Assembly: GCA_016508695.1 (NCBI GenBank)
Contig: VNKQ01000004.1
Span: 2,046,001 to 2,110,000, forward strand
Direction: 5' to 3'
Length of the DNA: 64,000 nucleotides
Source: Hyphodiscus hymeniophilus
Lineage: Eukaryota; Ascomycota; Leotiomycetes; Helotiales; Hyphodiscaceae
In this document: positions 23,380-34,698 of the stretch, one piece after another
Position numbering within the stretch: position 1 is the stretch's first letter
Layout of the letters: each line of letters opens with the position of its first letter
Notes under the pieces: model-generated
Database searches by the model: none
The model's input: the letters and a program-made list of their open reading frames with translations, nothing else
What the model was told of the DNA's origin: nothing
Program-made: the position numbers and the translations under genes

Positions 23380-25236
23380 CTACCTCACGTCTACATTACG
23401 CTCACGGACGACCACCTCCCTCCCCAAATTGACCACGTTTTTCAGACTCCCAAAGGCCAAAACCTCACTGATTCTTGTTGCTCCACTGAAGAGCATACAC
23501 AGTCTATCGATACCACAACCAAAGCCGCCTGTAGGGGGTAAGCCCCACTCCAAAGCTTCCAGATAGCTCTCATCAAGCAACGCTGTATTCTCTTCATCTC
23601 TCCATTTCGCCTGCTCCAAAAACTTCTTTCTTTGCTCAAACGGCGAGTTCTCCTCTTCGTACATATTCGCGATTTCACGATTCTGGATGAACAGCTCAAC
23701 ACGCGCAGACACAAGCTGTTGACTTTTGGGATCCTTAAAGGATTTTGCGAGGGGTGCGAGACAGGCTGGATGGTGCATGATGAAGGTCGGGGCTGTGCAG
23801 TCAGGTTCAAGGTAGATCGAGGAGAGCTTATCTAGAAGACGAGGGAGGGTTAGGGAGGAAGGCGGTGCAATCTTGTGCTTGGTGAAGATTGTGAGAAGCT
23901 TCTCTTGTGCGTCCTCTGCTGCTAAATTGGGCAATTTCTCGCCGAGACGTTTCTCGATTTCGGGGATGAATTCGAGGCGTTTGAAGGGGGCGTTGAACTG
24001 TTCGGTGTCGAGTTCAGGGATATTTCTATATGACCATTTGCGAAGATCTGTGACGTGCTTTGCTAAGCCGGAGAGCATGTTCTCGGTCATAGAAATTAGG
24101 TCTTCGAGATCCGAAAAAGATTTATAGAACTCGCAGGTTGTGAATTCGGCATTGTGGGTGGCGTCTAGTCCTTCATTGCGGAAAGCTGGCCCAATTTCGA
24201 AAACTCGATCCATGCCACCGAGTATAAGACGCTTCAGCCAAATTTCAGGCGCAATTCGGAGAGTCAGTTGTTTCTCAGAGAATTCAGTGGCAACGGTTAT
24301 GAAGGGTCTTGCAATCGCACCGCTAGCGCTATCTGCAACGATCGGAGTTTGCACTTCAAGAAAGCTGTCTTTAATTAAGAAGTCCCGTATGTACTGGATG
24401 ATGTGTGAACGAAGGCGAATTGTCTCCGAAACCTTCTTATTGACTAGCATATCGACATGACGATTCCGGACTCTGGTTTCGGGATCTTCTAGTTTAGTAG
24501 GAAGTTGTGGCAAAGAGGGCGATAGAATAACAGGTAGCTCAGAAGCAGAAATGGACACCTCCCCAGACTTGGTAGAGTAAGGCACTCCCTCCACAGCTAG
24601 TTCTGATTAGTACTCACACATGAAATCGGATGCTGGAAAACTCACAAATAATGTCTCCACGACGAAGAAGACGGTAGAATCTCTGGAAATCAGCGGAACT
24701 TAAGCCAGCGAAGGCACTCAATTCCTGAGACAGGCACACGACCTGAAGGGTGTGTCCTTCTTGGTCAATGTCCACGAAGCAGAGAGTTTTCCCTGCCACA
24801 CGCACACTGGTCACTCTTCCTACACGGTTGTCAGCACAGAACCATGTATAGACCTTTATAGAAACATACCACATACTGCGACTGCCTCGGCAGGCCTCTT
24901 CTCACCTGCAATCATAGACCCATATCGACTTTGATACTCCACCAGGGTCAACGAGTGCTTCGGTTTCTGTATTCGAGGGTACTTCAAGGCATTTCCCTTC
25001 TCCAACTCCTTAATTCTAGCCTCGATCGGTCCTCGATCTTCATCTATCTCCTTAGTCTTGCGAGAAGCCTTTGAACCGTAAGCCCGTATTGGTTGAGCTA
25101 TTTTGTTGATCTGACTTTTGTGGTGAACAAAACATTGTGTGGCGGTGAAGAAGCGGATGTAGGCAGCTTTCCTCCCATCCGGAACATATTTCGAAAGGTG
25201 AGGCCGCAGGAATCGAAGACCGGCGGCGCTGGGCAT
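23380..25236 (-). CDS. MSK1: Lysyl-tRNA synthetase, mitochondrial (class II)
   Basis: Three exons (25236-24870, 24819-24646, 24596-23380) give 585 residues. The N-terminus is rich in Arg/Lys and aromatic residues with almost no acids (MPSAAGLRFLRPHLSKYV), as in a mitochondrial presequence. The OB-fold anticodon domain contains VCGRVTSVRVAGKT and GDIISVEGVP. The class II catalytic core follows, with motif 2 around FRNEGLDATHNAEF and motif 3 around GGFGCGIDRLCMLF. It charges mitochondrial tRNA-Lys. The cytosolic enzyme would lack the presequence. It is head-to-head with TIM10, another mitochondrial gene, across 392 bp. Confidence 0.93.
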
Positions 25237-25628
25237 TCTGTTTCTTTTCAATTAGCATGTAATTTTCTTCATCAATGCTGAAAAGTTAAGAGGTTGAGTT
25301 TGGTATCATCAGACAACGGATCGATGTGAGATCAACCACCCGTAGGTGTCAGTCGCAACGGTTCTAATGTTATATTGAAATCATCATGATAATTAGAGTT
25401 CACAGGATAGTAAAAGACAAAGTAACCTACTGTTCAATCTGTCCTCACAGCGCAAAGTTTGTAAAGATGTCGAAACCGACTGAAAGCTTACTGTCAATTT
25501 TCAAGACAGGGATGTCGTTAGCGTTCATTGGCAATTGAGCTACCAAATTCTTGAGCTCAAGACTATCACCATAACCAAACACCTTTACAAAACCTTTCCA
25601 AGAACCAACAACATCACAAACCGTAATC
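25237..25628. promoter_or_regulatory. Shared divergent promoter, MSK1 / TIM10
   Basis: The 392 bp between the two start codons must carry both promoters and 5' leaders. Both products are mitochondrial, which suggests co-expression. No specific binding site is claimed. Confidence 0.55.
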
Positions 25629-25986
25629 ATGTCAATGTTCGGACTCGGTCGACCACAGCCTTCTTCGGCAGAGAAGATCGCTGCCGCAGAGCAGGAGATG
25701 GATCTTGTGACGGATATGTTCAACAAGTAATTCCCACTTCTCCTCCTAAACCCTCCCTCTGCTTTCAAGAACTCATGCTTTTCTTCCTAGACTCCAACAA
25801 GCCTGCATGAAGAAATGTATACCGAAAGACTATCGCGAGGGAGAGATCAACAAGGGCGAAGGCGTCTGCCTCGATCGCTGCGCAGCCAAGTTCTTCGATG
25901 TGCAGATGAAGATCTCGGAGGAGTTGCAGGCGCAGGCTACTAGTAGGGGTGCTACTGGTGGTGGCTTAGGTTTCGGTGGGTTGTGA
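25629..25986 (+). CDS. TIM10: Mitochondrial import chaperone Tim10
   Basis: Two exons (25629-25726, 25791-25986) give 97 residues. The twin CX3C motif is exact: C38-x3-C42, then 16 residues, then C59-x3-C63. These form the two disulfides of small Tim proteins in the intermembrane space. With Tim9 it escorts hydrophobic precursors between the TOM complex and the inner-membrane or SAM machinery. The N-terminal FGLGRPQPSSAEK and the downstream CIPKDYREGEINKGE agree with Tim10 rather than Tim9. The tail is Gly-rich. An upstream divergent gene encodes mitochondrial lysyl-tRNA synthetase. Confidence 0.93.
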
Positions 25987-26322
25987 TATTCGAGTAGGGA
26001 GAATAGGGGTGGTATGGGGCAAGAGAAGATGAGAAGAGAGGAGGCAGCCATCTGCTGCTGTGTTCCAACAAGGAGGTTGGATGGAATGGGTGGTCGTATG
26101 CCATGCGAAGATGTCGAGATGGATATGCACTGAGGAGATGGAACGAGAGATGATGAAGTTTAGCCCATCAGGGCGTGTTTCATAAAGGGCATAAAGGAAA
26201 AAGGCGTTCATTATCCACTCCAAACTGTGTCCCAAAAGTGCTATAGATATGCGACCATGTAAATGCTATGGGTATTCCTAACGCCAGCCTGTCCACTTTT
26301 CGCTCTGATACAGATATCACAC
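25987..26322. other. Convergent 3' region
   Basis: Between the TIM10 stop and the stop of the minus-strand Stb6-like gene. Presumably both 3' UTRs; nothing else seen. Confidence 0.4.
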
Positions 26323-29137
26323 TTAGTGACCCAAAGGCATCTTCCTGGTCGGTCTCGATCCAATACCAGTAACAGAGCGAACAAGCCAATGCGGCCAGCT
26401 TTCCGTGTTAAGATGGGCTTCAAGCTCATCTGCTCTGCTTTCCAAATCGTCTACTTGTCTCTCGAACTGGGCGACCCCATCTTCGACATCCTGCACCTTC
26501 GAGACTAGGGCATTGATTTCATATTCGAGTTTTGCTCCGAGGACGTCGATATCCTTGATCATTTCCATGACGTGAGATCTCTCATCTGCAAGAATGTCCT
26601 TTGAATTTTGCTTGATGGCTTCATAAGACTCGCTTAACTGGTAGTAAAGCGACTGGAAGCCTTCTTGGTCTTGAGCGGCTTGATCGTCCAGCGCATCAAC
26701 ACTGTCAACTTTGCGCTCAACCCATGGCCCAAGTCGATCCTGGAGATCCGAGACCTTGTCGTACAGAGTTTTGAAATCTTCTGCAATGTACTTCTGTTTC
26801 TGTAAAGCAGTCCATGTATCGGAGTTGTCCCCATCATCATGAAGCGTACCAACTGGTTCCCAGCTAAGAACGGCATCTTCAACATCGCTGAACGACATAC
26901 AACGTGGCCACCATGCTTCATTACGAGGCTTATTCAACAATGGAGATGTGTTTGTGCTGTGTCTTCGATGCAGAAGGACTTCGAAATTGTGAGGGTCACG
27001 CTCGGCATCCAGTAGAGGCCCCTCAAGGTCATCTCCATAGTTAGATCCAGCTATCGAAGGATCATTTGCAACCAAGGTCTGACGGATGTCCTTAACTTGT
27101 TCAGCCCACCTAGCTGCCGCCCGAATATCTTTTTGGGCTGCCTCCCGCTCGATAGCACCGCCGGATAGACTGATCGTTGATTCGTCATGCAGTGAGTCCG
27201 ACTCTCGGACAGGATCGGTTGTGGTGGCAGTCTCTTTGGACTTCAGTGCACCATTCTTATAATCTTCAGGAGTATTTTTCCACGTGAACGTTTTGCCAAT
27301 CCCTGTGGTTGGAGTTCCAACGGGAGATAGGTTCGAGGAGCTAGCACTGAAGTATTGACCCATTGGCCCTAGCACGCCTGTCTGTCGAGCATCATAATCA
27401 TCGTCTTTTGCATGCTTACTTGCATGGCCACGAAGCCCAACGGCATCCTTGATTCGACCAAATCCAGATCTGGCATCGCCCATTTTACCAGTGACACTCT
27501 TCAAGACAGTCCTACGAAGTTGCTGATCTCGATCAATACCGTTCTCCAACATGCTGACCACAGATCCAGGAGGCTTAGATGTGTAGACGTCGTTAGGGCT
27601 TTCTTTCCTCCGCGTTTCAACTTCATCTTCGGGTGGCATTGAGTCGGCTCTGTTGTGAGACCAGATATATCCTCCGTGGTCGTCTTTTTTGAAAGTCATA
27701 TTTCCAGCATCTGCATCTGACCTTCCTTCACCAGTGCCCGTTCTCCTCGGCTTGCCGTACCACAACCACTTTGCTCTTTCACCATGCACCAAATTAACAT
27801 ATTTCTCGATGTCAAGGGTCTCGATGTCTCCGATGCCACCCTTGTCTCGCCCTACCATACCCATCACCATTTCACCACCCTTACCGCCTAGTTCAGCTAC
27901 TGTAGATTTGACGGCCTTTGGTACAGTCCACCCTTCTCCAGCTGCTGCTTTCGCTGTTGCCTGGTGAAGACGATTGAGTGTTCGCCTGTCCAATCTTCTT
28001 GTTCGTTCCATCTTCTGTGACTTCTGAAAGTACGCAATCCCACGCTTCAGACTGAAGACATCAAAGGCATCCTTTGACACAGGAGCACCATAGTAGTTCA
28101 ACCGATTTCGAGCCCCCATGAGCATTCCAAGTAGGGCTGCAACAGTAGTAGGTCCAAGAATCCCATCCGTAGGTTCATCATTGAAATATTCAGAGCCGAT
28201 CTCCGTCCACCAGTCATTGATTGCCCTCTCTGTCACATCGCAAAGGAGGCCATCAGCATATTCTTGCTCCAAATTGCCAAAGACTAACAGAGCCACTTGG
28301 CAGAGCTTCACCAATTCAATGACTGCCCCATATAGCGGTATTCGATCGCTGGTCTTGTACAGCTGGACGAACTTGGCTTGAGTAGCTCCTGCTGGTGTTG
28401 AAAGACTCATGCCTGATCGTCCAGAACAGCCCAACCTCTTCAAGTTTTCGTTGACAATAAAATCCTCCCTGTGTTTCCTCACGTCCCCATCCGGCACAGG
28501 TATAACAGTCAATGCGGATGGGAAGCTACTGAGATTCGTGACCATAAGCATCCCGAGTGGCGTTTCCTTCGGTCTGGCATGAAATTGAGAGATAGCCTTG
28601 AAATATACTCGAAGTCGGGGAGACCACACATCCTCGTCTGTGGGAACACCCAATACCCCTACCTTCACGGAATGGTTGGCATCTCCGGTATATGTTGTGA
28701 TTATGAATGTCGGATGTACTCTAGAGCATGCCCATTGTTCAACCAGGTATATCTCATAACCTTTGAGTTGCCCGTGCCGCTCAACAACCACCGTAGCTGC
28801 ATCCTCTTCAAGGTATCTAGGACAAATTAGACCCGGAACTGAAGCATCTGAAGTATACATGCCTGAAAGCTACTGGATCTGTAAAGACAAAATGTCTACG
28901 CGGAGGAGAGGTAGGCGCGGGCTTTTTTGTTTGATTTCCAGCCACAGGCTTTGACATGGCAAGTTGAGGACTGTGGCCGCTGCTGGTGCTACCGTCGACC
29001 TTCTGTGAGATAGATTGCGAGGTATTGATTTTCTGGATAGCATTATGCCTCTCTGATGCTGTCCTGGCGAGAGTGAGGGCGTTGTGTCCATTCATATGTG
29101 GATCGTAGCCTTGCGGGAAAACAAATCGTCCAGCCAT
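26323..29137 (-). CDS. Stb6-like (Sin3-binding family) protein
   Basis: Two exons (29137-28863, 28816-26323) give 922 residues. The conserved N-terminal region reads FVFTDPVAFRYLEEDAATVVVE and then KGYEIYLVEQWACSRVHPTFI. It is followed by a region with RTRRLDRRTLNRLHQAT, a long disordered middle, and C-terminal coiled coils (KLEYEINALVSKVQDVEDGV) with a hydrophobic end segment. I associate the N-terminal block with the fungal Stb2/Stb6 family, whose yeast members were found as Sin3 interactors; a histone-deacetylase link here is inference. The 46-nt intron starts with GC (GCATGT), because only a GC-AG splice joins VAF to RYLEED in frame. It is head-to-head with RMD5. Confidence 0.7.
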
Positions 29138-29729
29138 TGTTTCGAATCGCTCAGGAAGGCTATCTGCTGGGATGTTCTCGCTGTGACGTCGGCGTAGCTA
29201 AACTACAGGTGTGCATTCGAATCATGGTCGTCCGCTGGGGCGTCCTGGAACAACAAGTGGGCGAACCATGCAGTATGGGAAACTCAGACCAGGGAAGAAT
29301 CCAGTATGATAGAAGTATATCTGGAAGCAGAATGGACAACCAGGCCGTGTTCGAAGCAAACAAGTTGAATGGGGTAAGGCGGGCGGGCGCATGTGATTTA
29401 AGGTACGGCACTGATTCCTAGGGGCTCTTCCCGCTGCTGATTGGGCTGCGTTCTCACCGAATGATGGCGCCTTATGGGGCACTAGTGGGGGTTTTGGCCG
29501 AAACCCAGGCCATCGCCAGACCTCCACCCAGACCAACATCATCCAGCTACCTTATGAACAGCTCACATGGTCACCTTAGGCTTCGACTGACAACAACCAA
29601 CTAACACACAACAAGAGCCTTCGGGAAAGATCTGCCGATGATTTACAACTCCTTTTCTGGCAGATGAAGTAGCCAGGAAATAATACCAGACCTAGACCAG
29701 ACAATACTGCTACTTCAACAGTCAAAGCT
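29138..29729. promoter_or_regulatory. Divergent promoter, Stb6-like / RMD5
   Basis: 592 bp between opposing start codons, expected to carry both promoters. No specific element identified. Confidence 0.4.
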
Positions 29730-31120
29730 ATGGATGTCCTTCAAGATGAGCTGGCGAAGTTGCATGGGAATGCCAACCTCAGCCAAAGTGTCCAGGACGT
29801 CGAAAAAATCATCGAGCAGCTTGAGAGAGCAAGGGAATCGATAGTGGCTGGTAAGAGTGACTCTGTATTTTACATCCGAAATGGCGGTGTCTGCGAGACA
29901 CTTAGGGGGAAAGAAGGCGTGGGAATCTTTGGACAATTTATTCACACTGATGTGTTTCCAGATCCAAGCTCTGCTTCTATAACTCTTGCGAAGATCCAAA
30001 ATCCCATCAAGAGTGGCTTCGAAAAGGTCAACGATGATCTCAAGAAGGTACATAAGGGTCAGAGTGTTTATGGTAGAGCCCTGGATAAGGTAAGCAGGCC
30101 TGTAGTTCTTCACTGTCCTATACTGATGATAGCTGCCAGAACTTCCCAGTCAAAGCTCTTCCTACCGAATACGATGCTCTGGCCTCACACCCTTCCCTTA
30201 TAAATCGAGCCATCGCGATGCATCTCCTCCGCGAGGGGCAATTCTCAGTCGCATCAACCTTCCTCGATGAAGCCCAAGACAACCCACCACATCCCATTCC
30301 AACTCCCGGTTCCCCCAGACCCGCCGACTCTGACTCCACCGATTTTACATCGCTCAGATCACAAGAATTACAAGTCAAATTCTCAAATATGTATCAAATC
30401 CTCCACGAGCTCAAGGCTCACAATCTCCACCCCGCTATAACATGGGCACGAGGGAACTCCATCGAGTTGGAAAAGAGGGGAAGTAATCTGGAGTTTGAGC
30501 TCAGCAAACTGCAATTCGTATGGCTATTCCAAGGTCCGGAGGTCAACGGTTTACCCGCAGATTCAAATAATGGCTTGGAAGGAGCATTGAAATATGCCCG
30601 CCAGCATTTCGGTCGTTTCCAAGGCAGATTCTTGCGAGACATCCAACAGCTAGCTACAGCCATGGCATATAAGTCTAATCTTCGCTCCTCCCCATATTAC
30701 CGCACCTTCGATACTGAAACAGCATGGGACGACGTCTCTTCTTCCTTCACTCGGGAATTCTGCTCTCTGCTCGGTCTCTCCGCCGAGTCGCCCCTTTACA
30801 TAGCCGCCACCGCAGGGGCCATAGCTTTACCAACTCTTCTCAAGTTAGCCTCAATTGTGAAGGAGAAGCGTACAGAATGGACAACACAAAACGAACTTCC
30901 CGTCGAAATCGCTCTTCCCAAATCAATGATCTTCCACGCAATCTTCGTATGTCCCGTCAGCAAAGAGCAGACGACGGACAGCAACCCACCGATGATGATG
31001 CCATGCGGACATGTAGTTGCAAAGGAGAGTCTACAAAGACTCAGCAAAGGAGGACGGTTCAAGTGTCCTTATTGCCCGGGTGAGAGTCACCCGAAGGACG
31101 CGAGACAGATTATATTGTAG
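29730..31120 (+). CDS. RMD5: GID/CTLH E3 ubiquitin ligase subunit Rmd5/Gid2
   Basis: Three exons (29730-29850, 29962-30089, 30140-31120) give 409 residues, close to yeast Rmd5. The N-terminus is helical (DVEKIIEQLERARESI). A LisH/CTLH part follows (INRAIAMHLLREGQFSVASTFLDEA), then the CRA-like helices. The C-terminal RING-like domain is degenerate: CPVSKEQT, MPCGHVVAKESLQRLSKG, FKCPYC, lacking the full set of zinc ligands as in the family. In yeast, Rmd5 and Fyv10 form the catalytic pair of the GID ligase, which degrades gluconeogenic enzymes when glucose returns. Confidence 0.92.
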
Positions 31121-32054
31121 ATTTTGTATAAATGGGTTTCATTTGTGTTACGATGGGTTTGCAGGGCGGTTAATATTGCTATGGGAACGGATGGAGTTAC
31201 TGGCTTGCGCTGCATTGAGGAGGAGTTGGTTTAGCTTTTGACATAGGTGCTTGGGGTGATAGGATAGGTTCCGGTCGGGATTTGCATGCCTTTGGCACAT
31301 TGGAGCATACACAGGCGAACAGTGCGGAGTACGATCTGCCAAATACATCCACAGTACCGCCTTCCCACCACAGATCTCCAACCATTGGAGAAATCTCTTA
31401 ACTAGTCCAGTGACTAACACAACCGCTCGAAGCTTTCGATTGATTTATCGGTATCGAAGACGGCACCGCATTATCAATGTGTCATACAGCAGAGCGTACG
31501 GTTTATGATCTCTGCAGTTCCCTCTATACCTATTCCCTGAAGCGACTTGGCGGGTGGTGTAATCATTTGTACTTGAGCTCCATTCTCTTGATGAGATACC
31601 GATCCATTGGACAAACAATGGATTCCATTCTATCATCCTCTGATAACTTCTCTGAAATGCACAACCACAAACGCTAAGCAAAAGCAAAGAGACCTTCTCC
31701 ACAGGGAGGATATATACATATATATTCCCACCTTGAAGACTTCACGGATATTTCGGGAACAGAACGGGAGCCTCGATCCGAGAATTCGGGTGTACAGCGG
31801 CAACCAACTTTGTATGAGGCATTTTCAATAGCGCGCCAAGCTCGACCAAGGTGATTTGCATCAAATAATGTGTTGCACGTCTACATCTGCCCTTGGCAAT
31901 CGCTTGGCACTTCTGCGTCCGGAATATGTGTAAAATCACGTGCTAGTTTTGATGCGTTAACTCGCTCTATGAACACCCTCGACCCAGACCGTACACCCGA
32001 GCAACATCAGTTTGGCCCATCCAAAACGCCGGTTGTTGGGGATAAGAACTTTGG
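31121..32054. other. Convergent intergenic region
   Basis: Between the RMD5 stop and the stop of the minus-strand PP4 subunit gene. Short frames on both strands are unsupported. 3' UTR sequence is expected. Confidence 0.4.
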
Positions 32055-33505
32055 TTAGATGGAGGTGGTATCGACGGCGTCAGCACCTCTGTTCTCTCCC
32101 TTCTCGCCAACTTTTGTCTCTTCTTCAGCCTTTCCATCAGCATCAACCAATTCCACGTCTTCGTTCTTGACTTCTTCCTTCAGTCTCTTCTCCTCCCCAC
32201 CGATCTCCTCCTCTGCCTCCCTCTTTGGCGTAGCTGGCTGCGCTGTCTCATCTGTGGGCTTTTCATCGCGGGCTTCCTCGTCATCTGCTCCGTCCATACC
32301 GCCAATTTTCCTTCCCACAGCTGCTTCAACATCGATTCCCTGCATCACCTCACCCGGCCCCGCCCTCTCACTCCCACTCGCATTCTGCGGCCCCATATCC
32401 TCCATACCAATCTCCTGCGGCCCTCTCGCATGTGGCACCTCATCTTCCTCTCCCATGCCATCAGTATTACCTCGATGGCCTTCCAATTGTGCAACAGGTA
32501 CAACACCAGCTAGCTGTTCTTGTCTCAATAATTCTCCTTGCGTGACTCCACCCTCAGCTCGTAGATTTGTCGTTGCTGCACTTTCCGCCGCAGTACTTGA
32601 CTCGCTCCTCGTAGATGAGATGCCATTCACAGAAACAGTGACAGTCTCCACACCGCCAAGTCCATTAGGACCATCTATCATCTCCGTGCTCTCCGTCTTG
32701 ACCTCTCCTTCAAGTGGTGAATGCGTACCATTCTTGTTGCTTAGCCACATAATTGGTGTGAGAAGAGCTCCGCCTAGACTTTCATCACTGTCTAAACTTG
32801 CCGCTGCCGGAGCGGTAGCCGGGTTGCCCCATGATATGGACAGAGGATCTATGCCTGGTGCGCCGCTGCCGTTGGAGAGAACGGCTGCGGAGGAGGGATC
32901 GGGGATCGCAGGTGGAAGGGGGAAGATGTGTGCGCCCGACGTGACGTGAACTACTCTGTCTACGGCATGAAGGTAGGAGGGAAGACTTCGGTAATGTTGT
33001 TTGGGATGCAGGACAAGCTCAGCGAGGCGTTGGATTGTGTGTGGGGGATGCGTTTGGAAAAGCGTTGTGAGGGTCGTGGTTATAGAGGTGAGAAGGACTT
33101 GAATTTGAGGAGGTAAGGTACCCGGTGGCATAGAATTGACTGGCGGGGGATCATTCTCTTTATTTGTGGATTGGTTCGAGGTGGTACTATTCTGGGAGGA
33201 TGTTTCGCCTGGCGTAGATTGCGAGATGAAGGAGGGAAGTGTTTGGGAGGATGTTATAGGCGGTGGGACTGGGGGAATGGGAAAGTCTTCGCGTACAATC
33301 TATTCCATTTAGCAGGAGAAATACTGAAGCTTTGGGAAGTATACCCTCTGTATGCGGGGTACAATTCGTGAGAGTAGGCCTGGCCATTGCGCACTGAGAA
33401 AGTTAGTGGTCGCCACACGGTCGCTGAGGGAAACCAAACTTACTAGTCCATTAACTGACCGTCCGCAAGGTTTTGTAAGACATCATTATCGGTATCGAGA
33501 TCCAT
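32055..33505 (-). CDS. PSY4: Protein phosphatase 4 regulatory subunit 2 (Psy4/PPP4R2)
   Basis: Three exons (33505-33444, 33393-33345, 33299-32055) give 451 residues. The first two exons are short and encode MDLDTDNDVLQNLADGQLMD followed by YAQWPGLLSRIVPRIQR, continuing into IVREDFPIPPVPP. A helical block, TIQRLAELVLHPKQHYRSLPSYLHAVDRVVHVTS, is diagnostic of PPP4R2. The C-terminal half is acidic and disordered, as usual in the family. The protein bridges the PP4 catalytic subunit to substrates; in yeast the Pph3-Psy2-Psy4 complex dephosphorylates gamma-H2A during checkpoint recovery. Confidence 0.88.
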
Positions 33506-33739
33506 TGTTGGTGGTTGCGACAAGTTTGAAGATTTTGGATGAGGTCGCGTTGTGGAGGACGCGATCATACCCAGATCCGGAAGCTCAAGCCCTGCAGCGC
33601 TGAGATTCGGATGGATTATCTAGCTAGCTATTTCGTAGGACCTTGCAACAACTGCTCAAAAGATTGGAACGGATTGATCTACTAGTTCTCAAGGGTTCAA
33701 ATGCTCAACGATTGGGGCCTGAATGTCAGAATTTAGAGG

Positions 33740-34260
33740 AAACCGATGAATACTTATTTTAAAGCGCGTATAATTCTCTACAAAATGTATTAGTTTTGAA
33801 CTTATTTAATTTAGTACTTATTTTATACTTTTGATGTATTCTTTGGGTCAAAAGCAAAAAAACTTTGAATTATCCTTTATTTAAATGCGCCTTAACGAAA
33901 CCTTACTCCATTCTTATAAAAAATAGATCCTAAGATTTTTTATATATTTCTTATCCTTTGGGTATATTATTATTACTTATTACATATATAGTTATTAAAT
34001 AATAAAGGGCGGTCTAGTGAGATTTTTTAAACCGATATGAGAGAAAAAAAGACCTTGGCCTTAATAGATATATATCGACTTAATTTAATAATTAGGATAT
34101 ATTTAAAAACGTATTTTCAAGTATATAAGTATAATACCTAGGCTCCCTAGTGTATTTTAAGTATTAATAAACGTTATACGTTAAGATATTATCAAGTATT
34201 TAAAAATTACTACTTAAATTATCGGCGCGACACATATAAACTGCGATTATTTTCCCTTAG
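33740..34260. repeat. A/T-rich island, probable RIP-degraded repeat
   Basis: A sharp drop in G+C, many TpA steps and stop codons in every frame mark this stretch off from both flanks. In ascomycetes this pattern usually reflects repeat-induced point mutation of an old transposon copy. The original element cannot be identified. Confidence 0.55.
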
Positions 34261-34370
34261 ACGCTTCGTAGCTTGTTCTTAGTTGCACCTTACCTAATAA
34301 AGTCTAGTACCACGCTAAATAGCAGGTTCGGTAAACGAGCCAGAAGCTACCTGCTGAGGCACTGAGATAA

Positions 34371-34479
34371 CCTCGTTCGAATGAAGAAGGAGCGATTGGA
34401 CTGACACGTGACTCTCCATGTTTTGCTAGTACTGCAAATTTTTATTCCTCGTTCGAATGAAGAAGGAGCGATTGGACTG
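34371..34479. repeat. 33-bp direct repeat, two copies
   Basis: The identical 33-mer beginning cctcgttcgaatgaagaagg occurs at 34371-34403 and 34447-34479, a spacing of 76 bp. The flanks of the two copies differ. It sits at the edge of the A/T-rich island. Confidence 0.9.
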
Positions 34480-34526
34480 CGGACGCTCATTGACTAGCGC
34501 CTGGTACGTGCGCCTTCCAAATTCTC

Positions 34527-34698
34527 CCTATATAGGCGTCGCTCCTCCCCCAAATGATTTCTTTTCCTCTTCATACTTACCTTGTTGAAGCACTGCCGCT
34601 CAAGAATGGCTAGTGCTGCGATACGAGCCCTTCATTGCACAGCGAGGCGGCGAGAATCGTTGGCTTTCCTTCGGGGACGCCATCGGCGGAATTTTTGA
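34527..34698 (+). promoter_or_regulatory. TATA box and 30-codon ORF beside the relic island
   Basis: A clear TATA element (ccctatatagg, 34527-34537) lies about 70 bp before an ATG at 34606 that opens a 30-codon Arg-rich frame ending at 34698. It may be a surviving terminal-repeat promoter of the decayed element. A working small gene is possible but unsupported. Confidence 0.25.

Noticed and set aside
32059..32949. 296-codon plus-strand frame
   Set aside because: Antisense shadow of the PP4 subunit gene; Ser/Pro/Thr-rich composition comes from the acidic codons of the real strand.
34371..34479. cgttcgaatga in the direct repeat as a tRNA-derived SINE or tRNA
   Set aside because: No stem pairing around the loop and no A box at the right distance.
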